A DNA stretch of 50,097 nt from Verrucomicrobiales bacterium (GCA_016795505.1 JAEUHH010000119.1:1-50097), one strand, 5' to 3'. Shown: positions 32,508-42,377, counted from the first letter of the stretch. Notes: a model not told the origin generated them from the sequence alone. Made by a program: numbers and translations.

Positions 32508-35500
32508 TCAGGGCTGGGGACGGAGGGCGACGACGGTGGTTTCCCCAAGGATGGCAAACAGGGTGTCGCCGCTGACGCGGTCGCGCACAGGCAGGCAGTA
32601 GGCCGGCATGGCGGCGGCGGAATCGACATGGCCCTGCCACGCGCGGATGGGCGGGAATTCGGCGTCGGTCGGGACGGCCGCGACGAGTTCAGGATGCTGA
32701 CCGCGGTAAGCGGCCACCGCCTTGGGCCAGTCCCAGCCACCCATCCGGTTGCCCTGATGGGCGTGATAGATCCGCACGCCGGCCGCGCCAATCACGTAGA
32801 GCCGTCCACCGCTGAGTAGCGCCCGGGCCGTCTGGTCGCCGGCGAAATCCGCATCAAGGCGAACGACAGTCGACTTTTCCTGCCGCAAATCGACCTGTTG
32901 AAGCTGTCCCGCTCCGAAAAACCACGCCTGAGACCCCGCCGTGCCCAGAAACACGCCCTCGGCCGGATGAAAGGTCGATGCCAGCGGCAGTCGGAGCGAG
33001 ATGGAGCGAAAACCCCGCTCGCCAAAGAGCAACAACCGGTCGCCAGACGCGATTTCGGCGCTCGCTGCCGTCTTCAGGGACAGGCGCGCCGCCGACCAGT
33101 GCGTGGCGGGAGCGACGAGGGCCCCCTGATACTGGAGGAAGGACCGCACCGCCTCGGCCCGACCCGCCGGCGGGGTGAGATGATCGAGATAGCCGGGTCG
33201 CGTGGCAGCGGCGGCAGTCAGCGCTGCTACCGTGGCATCCGGTTCTTCCGATCTGGCCACGGAGGCATCGAGCAGTTCGATCGGGAAGGTCCGCACCGAT
33301 CCGCCATCAAAACGCCACAGCGCGTCTCCGGTCGCCGTATCGAGGATCATGGCCTCGCGGCCAAAAACGAACAACCGGCCATCGCGAATGGAGGCGCCGC
33401 TGTTCAAACTGAAAACGGGAGCACCGGCATCGGCCGGACTGCCACCGGAAACCGGGGCATCGGCGCGCTTCGGATCGCCGAGTTGCCGCATCCAGACCAG
33501 TTTGCCCGTGGTCCGGTCCAGCCCCGCGACGACCGATGTCTCGGGAACGAACGCCAGCACCCGGTCGCCCTCGATCCGGATCTGCATTTCCGGCCGAGCC
33601 GTGCCGGAGGCGCCGGCTTCGGTCAATTCCTCACCCGGCAGGCTGAGGTCAGCGCTCCACGCCAGCGCTCCATTTTCGACCGAGCGGGCCTCAATCTGGC
33701 GACCGGCGGGCAGATAGAAACGCCCCCCGTCATCGACGACAAGCCGACGGGGCAGCTTGATGGCCGGCAGCCGGAATCCGCTTCGCCCCGCCATCGGGGA
33801 ACCGAGGGCGGCAAACTGATAGGGCGCGATCAGTTGCTGGACGGAAATGGACCCGCCCTGCTGCGGCACCACATGATAGGCTCCTGTCCCCACCAAGCCG
33901 CTGTCTGCCGGTCCGGCCGCATCGGCCATGCTTTCGGCGCCGAATCGCTCGCTCCAGAGCAGCTTTCCGGTCGCCCGGTCCACCCGATGAATCTGTCCGA
34001 GACTGTCGAGGATCAGCAGATCAGCCGCCGTCGTTTGATCCACAAAATCAACCTGCAAAATCCGGGCGCGGGGATCGATCTCATAGGCCCAGGCCAGTTC
34101 GGGAGCCGTGAGAGGCCCGGCCGGAGCCGTCACCTCGGCCGCCGGCGTTCCTGCCGCGGGAGCCTCGCGGAGCAGTTCGGTGGCGGCGATCAGGGAAATG
34201 GTCAGGCCGTCGGGAAAGGCGATCGCCAGTTCCTCCACCGGACGTCCATCGCGCGCCGCCAGGGCGGTCAGTTCCTGAATCACCGCATCGCGCGCCGCGG
34301 TCTGGCCTTGGGCATTGAGAATGTAAGCCCGCGCCCACAAGCTCCACAGCCGGTCACCGGGTCCGGGCGCCTCGCGGTCAACCGTATCGAGCAACGCCGG
34401 CACCTCCGCCAGCGCCTCGGCCTGGCCGCGACCGAGCCGTTTGGACACCGATCGCCACAGGGAATCGACGAAATGCAGCTTCAGAGAGTCAATCGAGGCG
34501 GCGCCCAGTTTCACGCGATCGCCCCCGGCGAGCAGTTGGCGGATGGCGCGCCGGAGTTCCTCCTCCTCCCCCATCGCCGCGAGCAGACTGAGTCGTTTTT
34601 CCCAGGTAATCAGGTCATCCGGCTCAGCTTCGGTGACTTTTTCGAGGCAGCGTCGAGCTTCGGCAGGCAGTCCATACTCGATAAAGACCGGATAAGCCGC
34701 CTTCAGCACCGGCACTTCGGAAACGGAGGCGGCCTTGACCCGCTCCAAGGTGGCGCGGGCGAGGTCGCTGCGTTGCAGGCTGTGATACAGGAGCCCACGA
34801 CGCAGGTCGTAGTCGTGGGAGCGGGTCGGGTCCTCTTTGGCGAGTTGTTGGAGTTGTTGTTCCGCCTCACCGGCGCGCTCGGGGAAACGTTCCAAAGCCT
34901 TCACCAGCAGGCGTCGGAGCCGGAGCTTCAAATCGGGCGGCAGGGTGGCATCGGCCAGTTGGTTCCGCAGCGCCTGAGTCACACGGGCCTCCAACTGCTT
35001 TTCCTCGCCGAGTTCACAATAAATGAGAAACCGTTCCGCCCGCTCAGGCGTCCACGTCGTGGCACCGGCGCCTCCGGCATCGGCGAGGAGGCGCTGTTGC
35101 TCGGCATCGTAGAACAGATCGAGATCGCCGAAGGCCTCATGCACCTCCAGCGCGGCCTCCAGCCACGCCCGATAGCGTGCCGGGGTGTCGGCGGCAGCGC
35201 GCGACTCCAGCACGATGGCATCGGCACGGGCTTGATCACCGGACTGGGCCAGCACCGTGGCCAGCGGCAGGCTGAGGTCGAGGTTTCCCGGAGCGCTCTC
35301 CAGCCGGGCTTCCAACGCCGCGCGGGCCTCGTCGAGAAACTCAGAAGCCACCATGAAATCGACCAGATCGAGGAAATTCTCGATCGCCGCGTCATTCACC
35401 GGCAGGTCGCGGAGCACTGCCCGCGCCGCGGCACGATCCTCGGCTGCCAGATGCACCTCGGCCAGTTCCCGGCGCACGTCGAAGCGATCGGGCTGGGCAT

Positions 35501-36842
35501 CGATGATCCGCTGGAACAGGGCCGCCGCGTCGTCGAAGCGTTTCGTCTCCCGCAAATGCCGCGCCAGTTCCACCAGCCGGCGGTCCAGCTCGTCGGCGGG
35601 CAGGGCGCCGGCCACTTGGTCGAGTTGGGTCATCGCCTCGTCCCGCTGGCCGAGCCCGAAAAGCCCTTTCACGAGACGAAATCGCAGATCGGCGCGATCG
35701 GGAAACCGCTCCAGCCGGCTCGATAGATAAGTCCGCTCGGCTTTCAGGTCATTGAGCCGATCAAACAAGGCCAGCAACTGCCGCTCGACGCGTTCTGAGG
35801 CAGGCAGCGATTCGGTCGCCGCCAGCAACACGGCCAGGGCCTCGGCCCGGCGTTCGCTGACGGCGAGCAACTCGGCGTATTCGAGCGCGGCCGATTCCAG
35901 TGCGGGATTCGCCTCGTGACGTTTACGCGCTTCGTCGATGAGCCGCGCGCGGTCGGCTTCGTTGGTCAGCAGGCCCACCCGCAGGCTCACGATCTCCACC
36001 CGCCGCCAGTGATCACCCGCCAGCCGGGCCAGCAGGGCATCGAGCCGGGCTCCCGCCGCCACGCGGTCCCCCAGGGCAGCCTGCACCCGCGCAGTGAGCA
36101 GTTCGATCGCCACGCCCGTCTCGGCGGCGGGACTTTTCTTTGCCGCATCCTGCAGGGTCGCGAGGGCGACTTCGTGAAATCCATGCCGGTGCATCCGTTC
36201 GGCCAAGGCCAGGGATTGCTCGGCCGTGGCCCCCTCGATTTGCCGCTGCTTTTCGAGATAAGCCTGCGCCAGCGCCCGGCCGGGGCCCTCTTCACCGGCG
36301 GCTTCCAACAACCGATCCGCCCACGCATCGCGGAGGCTGGCTTTGGTCTCCAGATCGATGGCCCTCGCCAGCGATTCCAGCGCCCGGGGATCGTTGCGGC
36401 GGGCGCGGGACTCGTAGTGCAGGTAGTTGAGCAGCGGATTGTCCGGATGCTGCTGGATCGCGCTCTGCACCAGTTCATCGGCCTCGGCGCGGTTCAACTC
36501 GCGCAGCAGACGGATCAGCACAGCCTTGGCCCCGGCATCCTCGGCATACTGGGCAATGTGGCCGCGGTAGAGACCGATCAATTCCTCGAGCCGGTCCGCC
36601 TCGCGATACAGCGAGATCAGGCTCTTCAGCGGCGTGTCGAGCGAGGCATCGTAGTGCAGCGCCGTGCGCACCGCCAGACTCTGCCGGTCGAAGTCACTCG
36701 GCGCCGCCGCGGCGGGAGCGGCCGACTGGGCCTGTGCCTGGCCATTCGCCGCTGGAGCTTCCTGGGCAAGGCCGGTCGCTGCCGCTCCCAAACAGGAAAC
36801 GGCACCGATGCAGAGACAAAAGCTGACAACGGACGATCGCAC
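32508..36842 (-). CDS. giant exported TPR and PQQ-like beta-propeller protein
   Basis: A 1444-aa protein with a signal peptide (about 1-26, cut after GLAQ). Residues about 60-880 are TPR or similar helical repeats (FDDAAALFQRIIDAQPD and many like it). Residues about 915-1444 form a PQQ-like beta-propeller, with blades such as DRATGKLLWSERFG, DRTTGKLVWMRQLG and DTATGDALWRFDGG. No PQQ-dehydrogenase active site was seen, so the propeller is probably for binding, as in BamB. It lies inside the MoxR operon, 51 nt after moxR and 21 nt before DUF58, so it is likely the periplasmic scaffold or substrate of that system. Confidence 0.88.
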   Translation of the reverse strand: MRSSVVSFCLCIGAVSCLGAAATGLAQEAPAANGQAQAQSAAPAAAAPSDFDRQSLAVRTALHYDASLDTPLKSLISLYREADRLEELIGLYRGHIAQYAEDAGAKAVLIRLLRELNRAEADELVQSAIQQHPDNPLLNYLHYESRARRNDPRALESLARAIDLETKASLRDAWADRLLEAAGEEGPGRALAQAYLEKQRQIEGATAEQSLALAERMHRHGFHEVALATLQDAAKKSPAAETGVAIELLTARVQAALGDRVAAGARLDALLARLAGDHWRRVEIVSLRVGLLTNEADRARLIDEARKRHEANPALESAALEYAELLAVSERRAEALAVLLAATESLPASERVERQLLALFDRLNDLKAERTYLSSRLERFPDRADLRFRLVKGLFGLGQRDEAMTQLDQVAGALPADELDRRLVELARHLRETKRFDDAAALFQRIIDAQPDRFDVRRELAEVHLAAEDRAAARAVLRDLPVNDAAIENFLDLVDFMVASEFLDEARAALEARLESAPGNLDLSLPLATVLAQSGDQARADAIVLESRAAADTPARYRAWLEAALEVHEAFGDLDLFYDAEQQRLLADAGGAGATTWTPERAERFLIYCELGEEKQLEARVTQALRNQLADATLPPDLKLRLRRLLVKALERFPERAGEAEQQLQQLAKEDPTRSHDYDLRRGLLYHSLQRSDLARATLERVKAASVSEVPVLKAAYPVFIEYGLPAEARRCLEKVTEAEPDDLITWEKRLSLLAAMGEEEELRRAIRQLLAGGDRVKLGAASIDSLKLHFVDSLWRSVSKRLGRGQAEALAEVPALLDTVDREAPGPGDRLWSLWARAYILNAQGQTAARDAVIQELTALAARDGRPVEELAIAFPDGLTISLIAATELLREAPAAGTPAAEVTAPAGPLTAPELAWAYEIDPRARILQVDFVDQTTAADLLILDSLGQIHRVDRATGKLLWSERFGAESMADAAGPADSGLVGTGAYHVVPQQGGSISVQQLIAPYQFAALGSPMAGRSGFRLPAIKLPRRLVVDDGGRFYLPAGRQIEARSVENGALAWSADLSLPGEELTEAGASGTARPEMQIRIEGDRVLAFVPETSVVAGLDRTTGKLVWMRQLGDPKRADAPVSGGSPADAGAPVFSLNSGASIRDGRLFVFGREAMILDTATGDALWRFDGGSVRTFPIELLDASVARSEEPDATVAALTAAAATRPGYLDHLTPPAGRAEAVRSFLQYQGALVAPATHWSAARLSLKTAASAEIASGDRLLLFGERGFRSISLRLPLASTFHPAEGVFLGTAGSQAWFFGAGQLQQVDLRQEKSTVVRLDADFAGDQTARALLSGGRLYVIGAAGVRIYHAHQGNRMGGWDWPKAVAAYRGQHPELVAAVPTDAEFPPIRAWQGHVDSAAAMPAYCLPVRDRVSGDTLFAILGETTVVALRPQP

Positions 36843-36893
36843 GGAAAACGCAGCGGAGACTCGACTGGCGCGCTTCGATTCGGCCCCGATGGC

Positions 36894-37904
36894 TCACGCC
36901 GCCGCCTTCGCGGGAGTCGGGACGGCATCGATCAGATCGCGGACCAGGCCATCCACATCGACCGATTCAGCTTCGCCTTCGAAATTCAGGATCACCCGGT
37001 GCCGCAGCGCCGGCAGTGCCGCCCGGCGCAGGTCGTCGGTGGAGACCGCGGTCCGTCCGTCGAGGACGGCGTGGACTCTCGCCCCCCGGACCAGCGCCTG
37101 GAGGCCGCGCGGGCTCGATCCGTAGCTCACGTAGCGCTTCACCCGATCGGAAGCCTCGGCGTCCTCGGGATGGGTGGCCAAAATCAACTGTGCCGCGTAG
37201 GAAGTGACATGATCGGCTACCGGCACGTGGGTGAGCGTCTCTTGAAAGCGCATCAGTTCGTCCCCCGACATCACCGTCTCCATCTGCGGCTCCTTGAAGC
37301 CCGTGGTCCGCTTCGAGATCTCCACCAGCGCCTCCTTGCCCGGGAACGGCACCTTCAGCTTGAACATGAAGCGGTCCAACTGCGCCTCGGGCAGCGGATA
37401 GGTGCCCTCCATCTCCATCGGATTCTGCGTCGCCATCACGAAAAACGGCTGCGGCATGGCGTGGCGCTCGCCGCCGGCAGTCACCGCACCTTCCTGCATC
37501 ACTTCGAGCAGAGCGGCCTGTGTCTTGGGCGTTGCGCGGTTGATTTCGTCGACCAGGATGAGATTCGCGAAGACCGGCCCCTTCTCAAAATGCAGCACCC
37601 GGCGACCTTCTTCGTTCTCGTTCACGATGTGGGTGCCCAGAATGTCGGCCGGCATCAGGTCCGGCGTGCACTGGACGCGCCCGGGCTCTAGACCGAGCAC
37701 ATTCGACAGCGTCCGCACCAGATAGGTCTTGCCCAGGCCCGGCACACCCTCCAGCAGCACATGACCCTGGGAAAAGATCGCCACCAGGATGTCCGTCAGC
37801 AGGTCGTCATAGCCGACGATGCCCTTTTGGATCTCGGCTTTGAGCTGCCCGAAGCGGGTCGTGAATTCTTTCAGTTCGGATTCGAGTTGTTCGCTGGTTT
37901 TCAT
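36894..37904 (-). CDS. MoxR-family AAA+ ATPase
   Basis: A 336-aa protein with all AAA+ motifs: Walker A GVPGLGKT (53-60), Walker B LILVDEIN (115-122), the sensor stretch ATQNPMEMEGTYPLPEAQLDRF-type region and the arginine-finger zone. The C-terminal lid has RRAALPALRHRVILNFEGE, as is usual for MoxR. It uses ATP to remodel or activate client proteins, together with DUF58 and VWA proteins encoded downstream. It lies 78 nt after the DUF4175-like gene and is the second gene of the operon. Confidence 0.94.
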   Translation of the reverse strand: MKTSEQLESELKEFTTRFGQLKAEIQKGIVGYDDLLTDILVAIFSQGHVLLEGVPGLGKTYLVRTLSNVLGLEPGRVQCTPDLMPADILGTHIVNENEEGRRVLHFEKGPVFANLILVDEINRATPKTQAALLEVMQEGAVTAGGERHAMPQPFFVMATQNPMEMEGTYPLPEAQLDRFMFKLKVPFPGKEALVEISKRTTGFKEPQMETVMSGDELMRFQETLTHVPVADHVTSYAAQLILATHPEDAEASDRVKRYVSYGSSPRGLQALVRGARVHAVLDGRTAVSTDDLRRAALPALRHRVILNFEGEAESVDVDGLVRDLIDAVPTPAKAAA

Positions 37905-37982
37905 GAAGAGACATCAAAAAATACATTCGCCCGTTCGCGGATGGCCGCCCCGGGGCACCCGCCGGCCGCGCACAGTCGCCGG

Positions 37983-39914
37983 TCATTCCTTCTTTTCAAA
38001 GCTTTCCCGTATCGCCGTGAAATAGCGCAGCACATGATCGCGCCGGGAGGCTGGGAGCGCCTGCTCGTCGATGGCCTCCTCCTCCACGGCGATGAATTCC
38101 TTCACGATCTCCTGCCCCTGCCGCTGGACCTGCTCGGTCCGCTCCTGCCCCTGGATCGCCTTCACCGTCGATTCGCCATCGGCATTCGTCTGCGCGACCA
38201 CCTGGGCCGACTTCGTGGCCTTCATGGCCTCCGTCGCCTGATTGCCCAAAGCCGCCGTGCCAGTGCCGGCCTGATCACCGCCGGCCGAAGCCGCGCCCGC
38301 GCCCGGCATCGCCCCAAGTCCGGCTCCGGGAGCGCCGCTGCCCGGCGTCATGCCCGGGATCGGCGCCATCAGCCCCTGACCCTGGCCGGGCTTTTGCCCC
38401 TGACCCTGGCCCATCGCCATCCCCTGCTGAGTCTGGCCCTGCTGGCCCGTGCCCGGCACCGGCATGGCCACGCTGCCTTGACCATTGCCCTGCTGCTGGC
38501 CCTGACCCTGAGGATTCTGCACACCGGGAATGGGCATGTTCTGCCCGGTGCCGATGCTGAGTCCCTGCCCCTGCTGATTCTGCGCGCCGGGCGTCGGCGT
38601 CATCGGCGTCATGGCCGGTTGGCCCGATTGCCCCGCCTGGGACAGGCCTTTCAGCGACTCACCCTTGGCACCTTCCTGCCCCTTCTGGCCTGACGAAGCC
38701 AGCTTCTCCACTTTCTCCAGTTTGCTGCCACTGATTGATCCGCCCGCTTCGCGAAGTTGATCGGCCAAATCCCGCAGTTTTTCCTCCGCCGCCTCACGCT
38801 GCTCGACGAGGCGGAAATGCTTCGCCAGCTCCTCGAATTCTCCTGCCGCAGGCTTCGGCTGCTTGTCCTCCATCTTGCGCGACGCGTTGCCGACGCGCTC
38901 GCCGACCGGCTTCTTCACGTCGTCCGGCGTCGCCACCGAGATGGTCCGCTCCAGCGCGGTGGTCACCCGGTCCTGGGTCTCGATCTTCAAATCATCGGCC
39001 TTCAGCGTGCCGGCCACCTTGTCACTCTCGATCGCCGCAACCTTGGCATTCTTGTCCTTGATCGCCGCCGCCAGATCCGCCGTGTCGGCATGCTGGCTCA
39101 TCTCGCGCAGCATCTCCTCCGAGGCCCACTCGTCCGAGCCGGCGCCGAGCTTTTCAGCCAGCCGCTCCGCCGCCCGCGCCCGGCCTTCCAGCCCCTCCAG
39201 CACTTCGCGGGCCGTTTTTCCGTCGCTGTTGGCCAGGTCTTCGGACAAACCCTCCACATCGGTGCCCAGTTCCGCCATTTCCCGCTTCTCCTCCTCCGTC
39301 AGGCCCGCGATCTTCTCGATCTCCGCCTTCTGCTTGGCCAGTTCCTCCGCCTGGCGCTCGGCTTCAGCTGCCATTTCCTCCGTGATCACCGTGTCGCTCG
39401 GATCCACCGCCGGACGCAGCCACGGGGTGAAGGCAAAGGCCATCACCAGCGCCGTCGTCAGCCAGCCGAAACGCACGCGCGGAGCCGGCAGATCGGTGCT
39501 CAGGCGAGCCACGGCGTCCGGCAAGGCCGACAGCGCTCGCTGGACATGCAGTTTCCGCCCCTCGGGCATTGTCCCCGCATCGGAGTCCTCCGCCAGAAAG
39601 CCGAAAGCCGACGAAAACAGATCCTTGTGCCCCCCGCGCTCGTCCCACAGAGCCAGCGCCGACAACGGACGCGGCCGGACCAGCAACGCGCGGATGCCAC
39701 CCACGACGAGGAACAGGACCACCAGTGCCGCCACCGCGATCCACTCCCCGCTTCGGAGGCCCAGACCGAGTCGCATCACCAGTATGGCCGCCAGCGCCAG
39801 GATCGGCACCCACCAGCGGCCCGCCGCCAGCCAACTCCGGAACGCATTGCCCGCCACCCGGCCGCGGACTTGGTCCGCCGCCCGCGAGAGATCGATCATA
39901 CCCTGTTTGCTCAT
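37983..39914 (-). CDS. DUF4175-like membrane protein with a Gln/Gly-rich repeat region
   Basis: About 643 aa from the ATG at 39914; a second ATG at 39899 would give 638 aa. Membrane helices at about 34-50, 58-76 and 147-165. A long charged coiled coil runs from about 180 to 430 (EEKREMAELGTDVEGLSEDL and similar). Residues about 440-580 are low-complexity Gly/Gln/Pro/Met with repeats of GQGQ and PIPG. The end (about 605-643) has ASRRDHVLRYFTAIRE, as in related proteins of MoxR clusters. It resembles DUF4175 proteins, but this call is by layout. Both start codons fall inside a copy of the dispersed 45-nt repeat (39892-39936), so the first residues MSKQG come from that repeat. Confidence 0.8.
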   Translation of the reverse strand: MSKQGMIDLSRAADQVRGRVAGNAFRSWLAAGRWWVPILALAAILVMRLGLGLRSGEWIAVAALVVLFLVVGGIRALLVRPRPLSALALWDERGGHKDLFSSAFGFLAEDSDAGTMPEGRKLHVQRALSALPDAVARLSTDLPAPRVRFGWLTTALVMAFAFTPWLRPAVDPSDTVITEEMAAEAERQAEELAKQKAEIEKIAGLTEEEKREMAELGTDVEGLSEDLANSDGKTAREVLEGLEGRARAAERLAEKLGAGSDEWASEEMLREMSQHADTADLAAAIKDKNAKVAAIESDKVAGTLKADDLKIETQDRVTTALERTISVATPDDVKKPVGERVGNASRKMEDKQPKPAAGEFEELAKHFRLVEQREAAEEKLRDLADQLREAGGSISGSKLEKVEKLASSGQKGQEGAKGESLKGLSQAGQSGQPAMTPMTPTPGAQNQQGQGLSIGTGQNMPIPGVQNPQGQGQQQGNGQGSVAMPVPGTGQQGQTQQGMAMGQGQGQKPGQGQGLMAPIPGMTPGSGAPGAGLGAMPGAGAASAGGDQAGTGTAALGNQATEAMKATKSAQVVAQTNADGESTVKAIQGQERTEQVQRQGQEIVKEFIAVEEEAIDEQALPASRRDHVLRYFTAIRESFEKKE

Positions 39915-39936
39915 CGATGGAACCCTGTTCGTCCGC
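39892..39936 (-). repeat. dispersed 45-nt repeat, copy over the start of the DUF4175-like gene
   Basis: On the minus strand the two half-units GACGAACAGGGTT and GAGCAAACAGGGT are 22 nt apart, then ATGATCGATC. It is diverged in the first half but has the fixed spacing. In frame it reads RTNRVPSMSKQGMID, matching RSNRVSSPIKQGLIG of the copy at 17302. It supplies both candidate ATG codons of the gene. Confidence 0.7.
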
Positions 39937-40200
39937 CGCACCGACCCGGTTGCCTCATCCAGCCCCGGCCGATCACAACGACTCGCCACCGTCCGGCGGC
40001 CCGGTGGCGGTGTCAATGGCCCGGATCAAGGGAGACGGCCCCGGCGATGTGGAGCCAATCGAGAGGCTGGCGGGATCGGGTGGCGAGCAAGTGGAGCCCG
40101 AGGACACTTGCGCACAGGTCGCTTTTGCAAATCTCGAAACCGAGGAGATCCACGCTTTCCCGGATTGACGGGAAGGAGGGCAAATCCTATTTTTTAGGAA

Positions 40201-40389
40201 ATGAGCTTCGCACAGGTACTCGCCGAACTCCCCATGTTCACTCGTTCCCAACGCCGTGAGATCTCCCTGCGGCTGCTCGAAATCGAGTCCACAGAAGCTG
40301 AGATGGTCGATATCGCTGTCTGTGAGCTCTCAGCCGCTGCGGGCTTCGCGATGCTTGACGCGATGGAGGCGGAAGATAACGACTCATGA
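40201..40389 (+). CDS. small antitoxin of a MazF-type pair
   Basis: A 62-aa acidic protein whose ATG is 4 nt before... the stop overlap with the toxin gene below (its stop overlaps the toxin start by 4 nt). The N-terminal half (ELPMFTRSQRREISLRLLEI) resembles small addiction-module proteins with a helix that pairs with the toxin. No separate DNA-binding domain is evident in this short chain. It is called an antitoxin mainly by position and size. Base composition is lower in GC than nearby genes. Confidence 0.72.
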   Translation: MSFAQVLAELPMFTRSQRREISLRLLEIESTEAEMVDIAVCELSAAAGFAMLDAMEAEDNDS

Positions 40390-40691
40390 ACGCAGGGGAA
40401 ATCTGGCAAGTGGATCTTGGACTCGCCGGCAAGGTTAGGCCCTGTCTGCTGCTGACAGGGTATCCTGACGATAACGAATTGGCATTAATTACCCTTATCC
40501 CACACACAACGGCTCTCAGAGGAAATCAATGGGAGGTTGATATCGCGAAGCCTTTTTTGAAGCCAGGAGCTTTTCATCTTCAGCAAATTCAATCGGTGCC
40601 ATCGACACGCCTGATGCGTCGGATGGGGGCGCTCCAACCTGCTGAAATGAAAGTCATCCAAAACTGCCTTCGCGAGCGCTTCAACCTCTAA
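40386..40691 (+). CDS. MazF/PemK-type mRNA interferase toxin
   Basis: A 101-aa protein with the MazF/PemK start MNAGEIWQVDLGLAGKVRPC, in which the Arg of KVRPC lies in the active-site strand region. Later come LITLIPHTTALRGNQWEVD and LQQIQSVPSTRLMRRMGALQ, matching the Thr/Ser and RNA-binding parts of the family. It would cut single-stranded RNA when freed from the antitoxin. The ATG overlaps the stop of the upstream small gene by 4 nt, as is normal for such pairs. Confidence 0.88.
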   Translation: MNAGEIWQVDLGLAGKVRPCLLLTGYPDDNELALITLIPHTTALRGNQWEVDIAKPFLKPGAFHLQQIQSVPSTRLMRRMGALQPAEMKVIQNCLRERFNL

Positions 40692-40875
40692 TCCGCCCGC
40701 CCCCCACCCCTTGAGATTATCGGCATCCCTGCCTGCGATTTTGGAAGGAAGCCGAGGGAAAAGTGACGGGCGAAAATGGGCGTAGTAAGAAATTGTTTTG
40801 GGAGACACCCCGCGCTCAGTCCAGCCGATCCCGATCACGACTCCCTTCCACCCAGCCACACCCAAACCCCACCCC

Positions 40876-42336
40876 TCACGCGAACAACTCCCGCACCGCC
40901 TGTCCCTTCCCGTCCACGGTGGTGTAGAACGGTCGCTTCTCAATATCGAAGGCCAGTTTGGGACTGATGCCCATGGCGGTGTAGATGGTGGCGTGGAGGT
41001 CGGAGATGCTGACCGGATTTTCGACGGCGATGAGAGGCCGTTCGTCGGCGGTACGGCCGTAAACGAAGCCCTTCTTCATGCCGCCGCCGAACATAACGAC
41101 GCTGGTGCCGCCGGTGAAGTGGCGGTGGAGGCCGTAATGCTTCATCTCCTGGAGGGTATCGGTCTTGGCGCGGCTCTGGTCGCGGGCGGTCGAGCCGGGG
41201 ACGCCTTCGATCATCATGTCGCGGCTAAACTCGCTGGCAATTATGACCAGAGTGCGGTCGAGCAGGCCGCGCTCCTCCAGATCGAGGATCAACTGGGCGA
41301 TGGGCCGGTCGATCTCGCTCTTCAGCCGGGCGACGGTGTCGTGGCCATTCTCGTGGGTGTCCCAGTGGAGGAAGGGCACGTATTCGGTGGTGACTTCGAT
41401 GAACCGGGCACCGGATTCGACGAGCCGACGGGCCAGCAGGCAACCGCGGCCGAAGCGGCTGGTGTCGTATTTGTCGCGGTTTTCCTTGGGTTCGAGCTCG
41501 AGGTCGAAGGCGTCCTTTTCCTTCGATTCGAGGAGCCGGTGGGCGTTGTCGAAGCTGCGGAGCATCGACTCCTGCTGGTAGTCGGAAAGGAATTCGCGGT
41601 GCGGATTCTGGTCGATGAGCTTGCGGTAGGCCCGGTAGCGGTTGGCGAAGCGCCCGGGGTCCATGCCCTGGGGCGGCCGCACGGCGCGGACGGCATCCTC
41701 GGGAAAAGGCAGATTGAACGGCCCATACTCGGAGCCGAAAAAGCCGGCGGTGGTGAACGCCTTCAGTTCCTCCTGCTCGCCGACGCCCTCGATGCGCTGG
41801 CCGATGTTGATGAAAGCCGGCATCACGGGATTCCGCGGGCCGAGCACTTTGGCCATCCAGGCGCCGAGATGGGGCGCGGCCACGGTGATCGGCGGCACGT
41901 AGCCGGTGTGCCAGTGATACTGGTGACGGGAGTGGAGGATGTTCCCGAGATCGGCCTGGACATGCGACCGGATCAAAGTGGCGCGGTCCATGACCTTGGC
42001 GACCTGCTCCAAGCCGGCGGAAATTTTGAGCCCGTCGACGCTCGTGTCGATGGCCGGGAAGGTGCTGAGGATCTTGTCGACGGCGAGGCCTTTCTCAAAC
42101 GGCAGATAGCGCTTCGGATCAAAGGTTTCCGGCGCCGCCATGCCGCCGCCCATCCAAAGGAGGATGCAGGCGTCGGCGGTCGGCTCGGGATTCTTGACGG
42201 CATGACCACTGGTCTCGGCTGCGGCAAAAAGCCTTGGCTGACCGGTCATCAGGGCGGCCGTGGCGGCGGCGCCAAAGCGCTGGAGCAGGTCTCGCCGGGC
42301 GATCCGTTCTTCGAGGGACAGATGGCGTCTTTTCAT
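40876..42336 (-). CDS. DUF1501 protein with Tat-type signal
   Basis: A 486-aa protein with a twin-arginine like signal (RRDLLQRFGAAATAAL, 14-29). The rest is a sulfatase/alkaline-phosphatase-like fold of the DUF1501 family: ACILLWMGGGMAAPETFDP, TRSHV-like LIRSHVQADLGN, HRQYHWHTG-like HQYHWHTGYVP, VTTEYVPFLHWDTHENG, FGGGMKKGFVYGRT. The enzyme activity of DUF1501 is unknown. It nearly always pairs with a DUF1549/DUF1553 cytochrome-like protein; here that partner is upstream (43059-45482), but a toxin-antitoxin pair lies between them. Confidence 0.92.
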   Translation of the reverse strand: MKRRHLSLEERIARRDLLQRFGAAATAALMTGQPRLFAAAETSGHAVKNPEPTADACILLWMGGGMAAPETFDPKRYLPFEKGLAVDKILSTFPAIDTSVDGLKISAGLEQVAKVMDRATLIRSHVQADLGNILHSRHQYHWHTGYVPPITVAAPHLGAWMAKVLGPRNPVMPAFINIGQRIEGVGEQEELKAFTTAGFFGSEYGPFNLPFPEDAVRAVRPPQGMDPGRFANRYRAYRKLIDQNPHREFLSDYQQESMLRSFDNAHRLLESKEKDAFDLELEPKENRDKYDTSRFGRGCLLARRLVESGARFIEVTTEYVPFLHWDTHENGHDTVARLKSEIDRPIAQLILDLEERGLLDRTLVIIASEFSRDMMIEGVPGSTARDQSRAKTDTLQEMKHYGLHRHFTGGTSVVMFGGGMKKGFVYGRTADERPLIAVENPVSISDLHATIYTAMGISPKLAFDIEKRPFYTTVDGKGQAVRELFA

Positions 42337-42377
42337 GAGTCACGAATAACACGTCGGCACAGCCTTTCCAGTTTGGG

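Noticed and set aside
32552-32570. AAACAGGGTG as another copy of the dispersed repeat
   Set aside because: A single half-unit in coding sequence, without the partner half.
40437-40462. CCCTGTCTGCTGCTGACAGGG as another copy of the dispersed repeat
   Set aside because: It has no second half-unit 22 nt away and no GATCGG end; it is a chance inverted repeat in the MazF-type gene.
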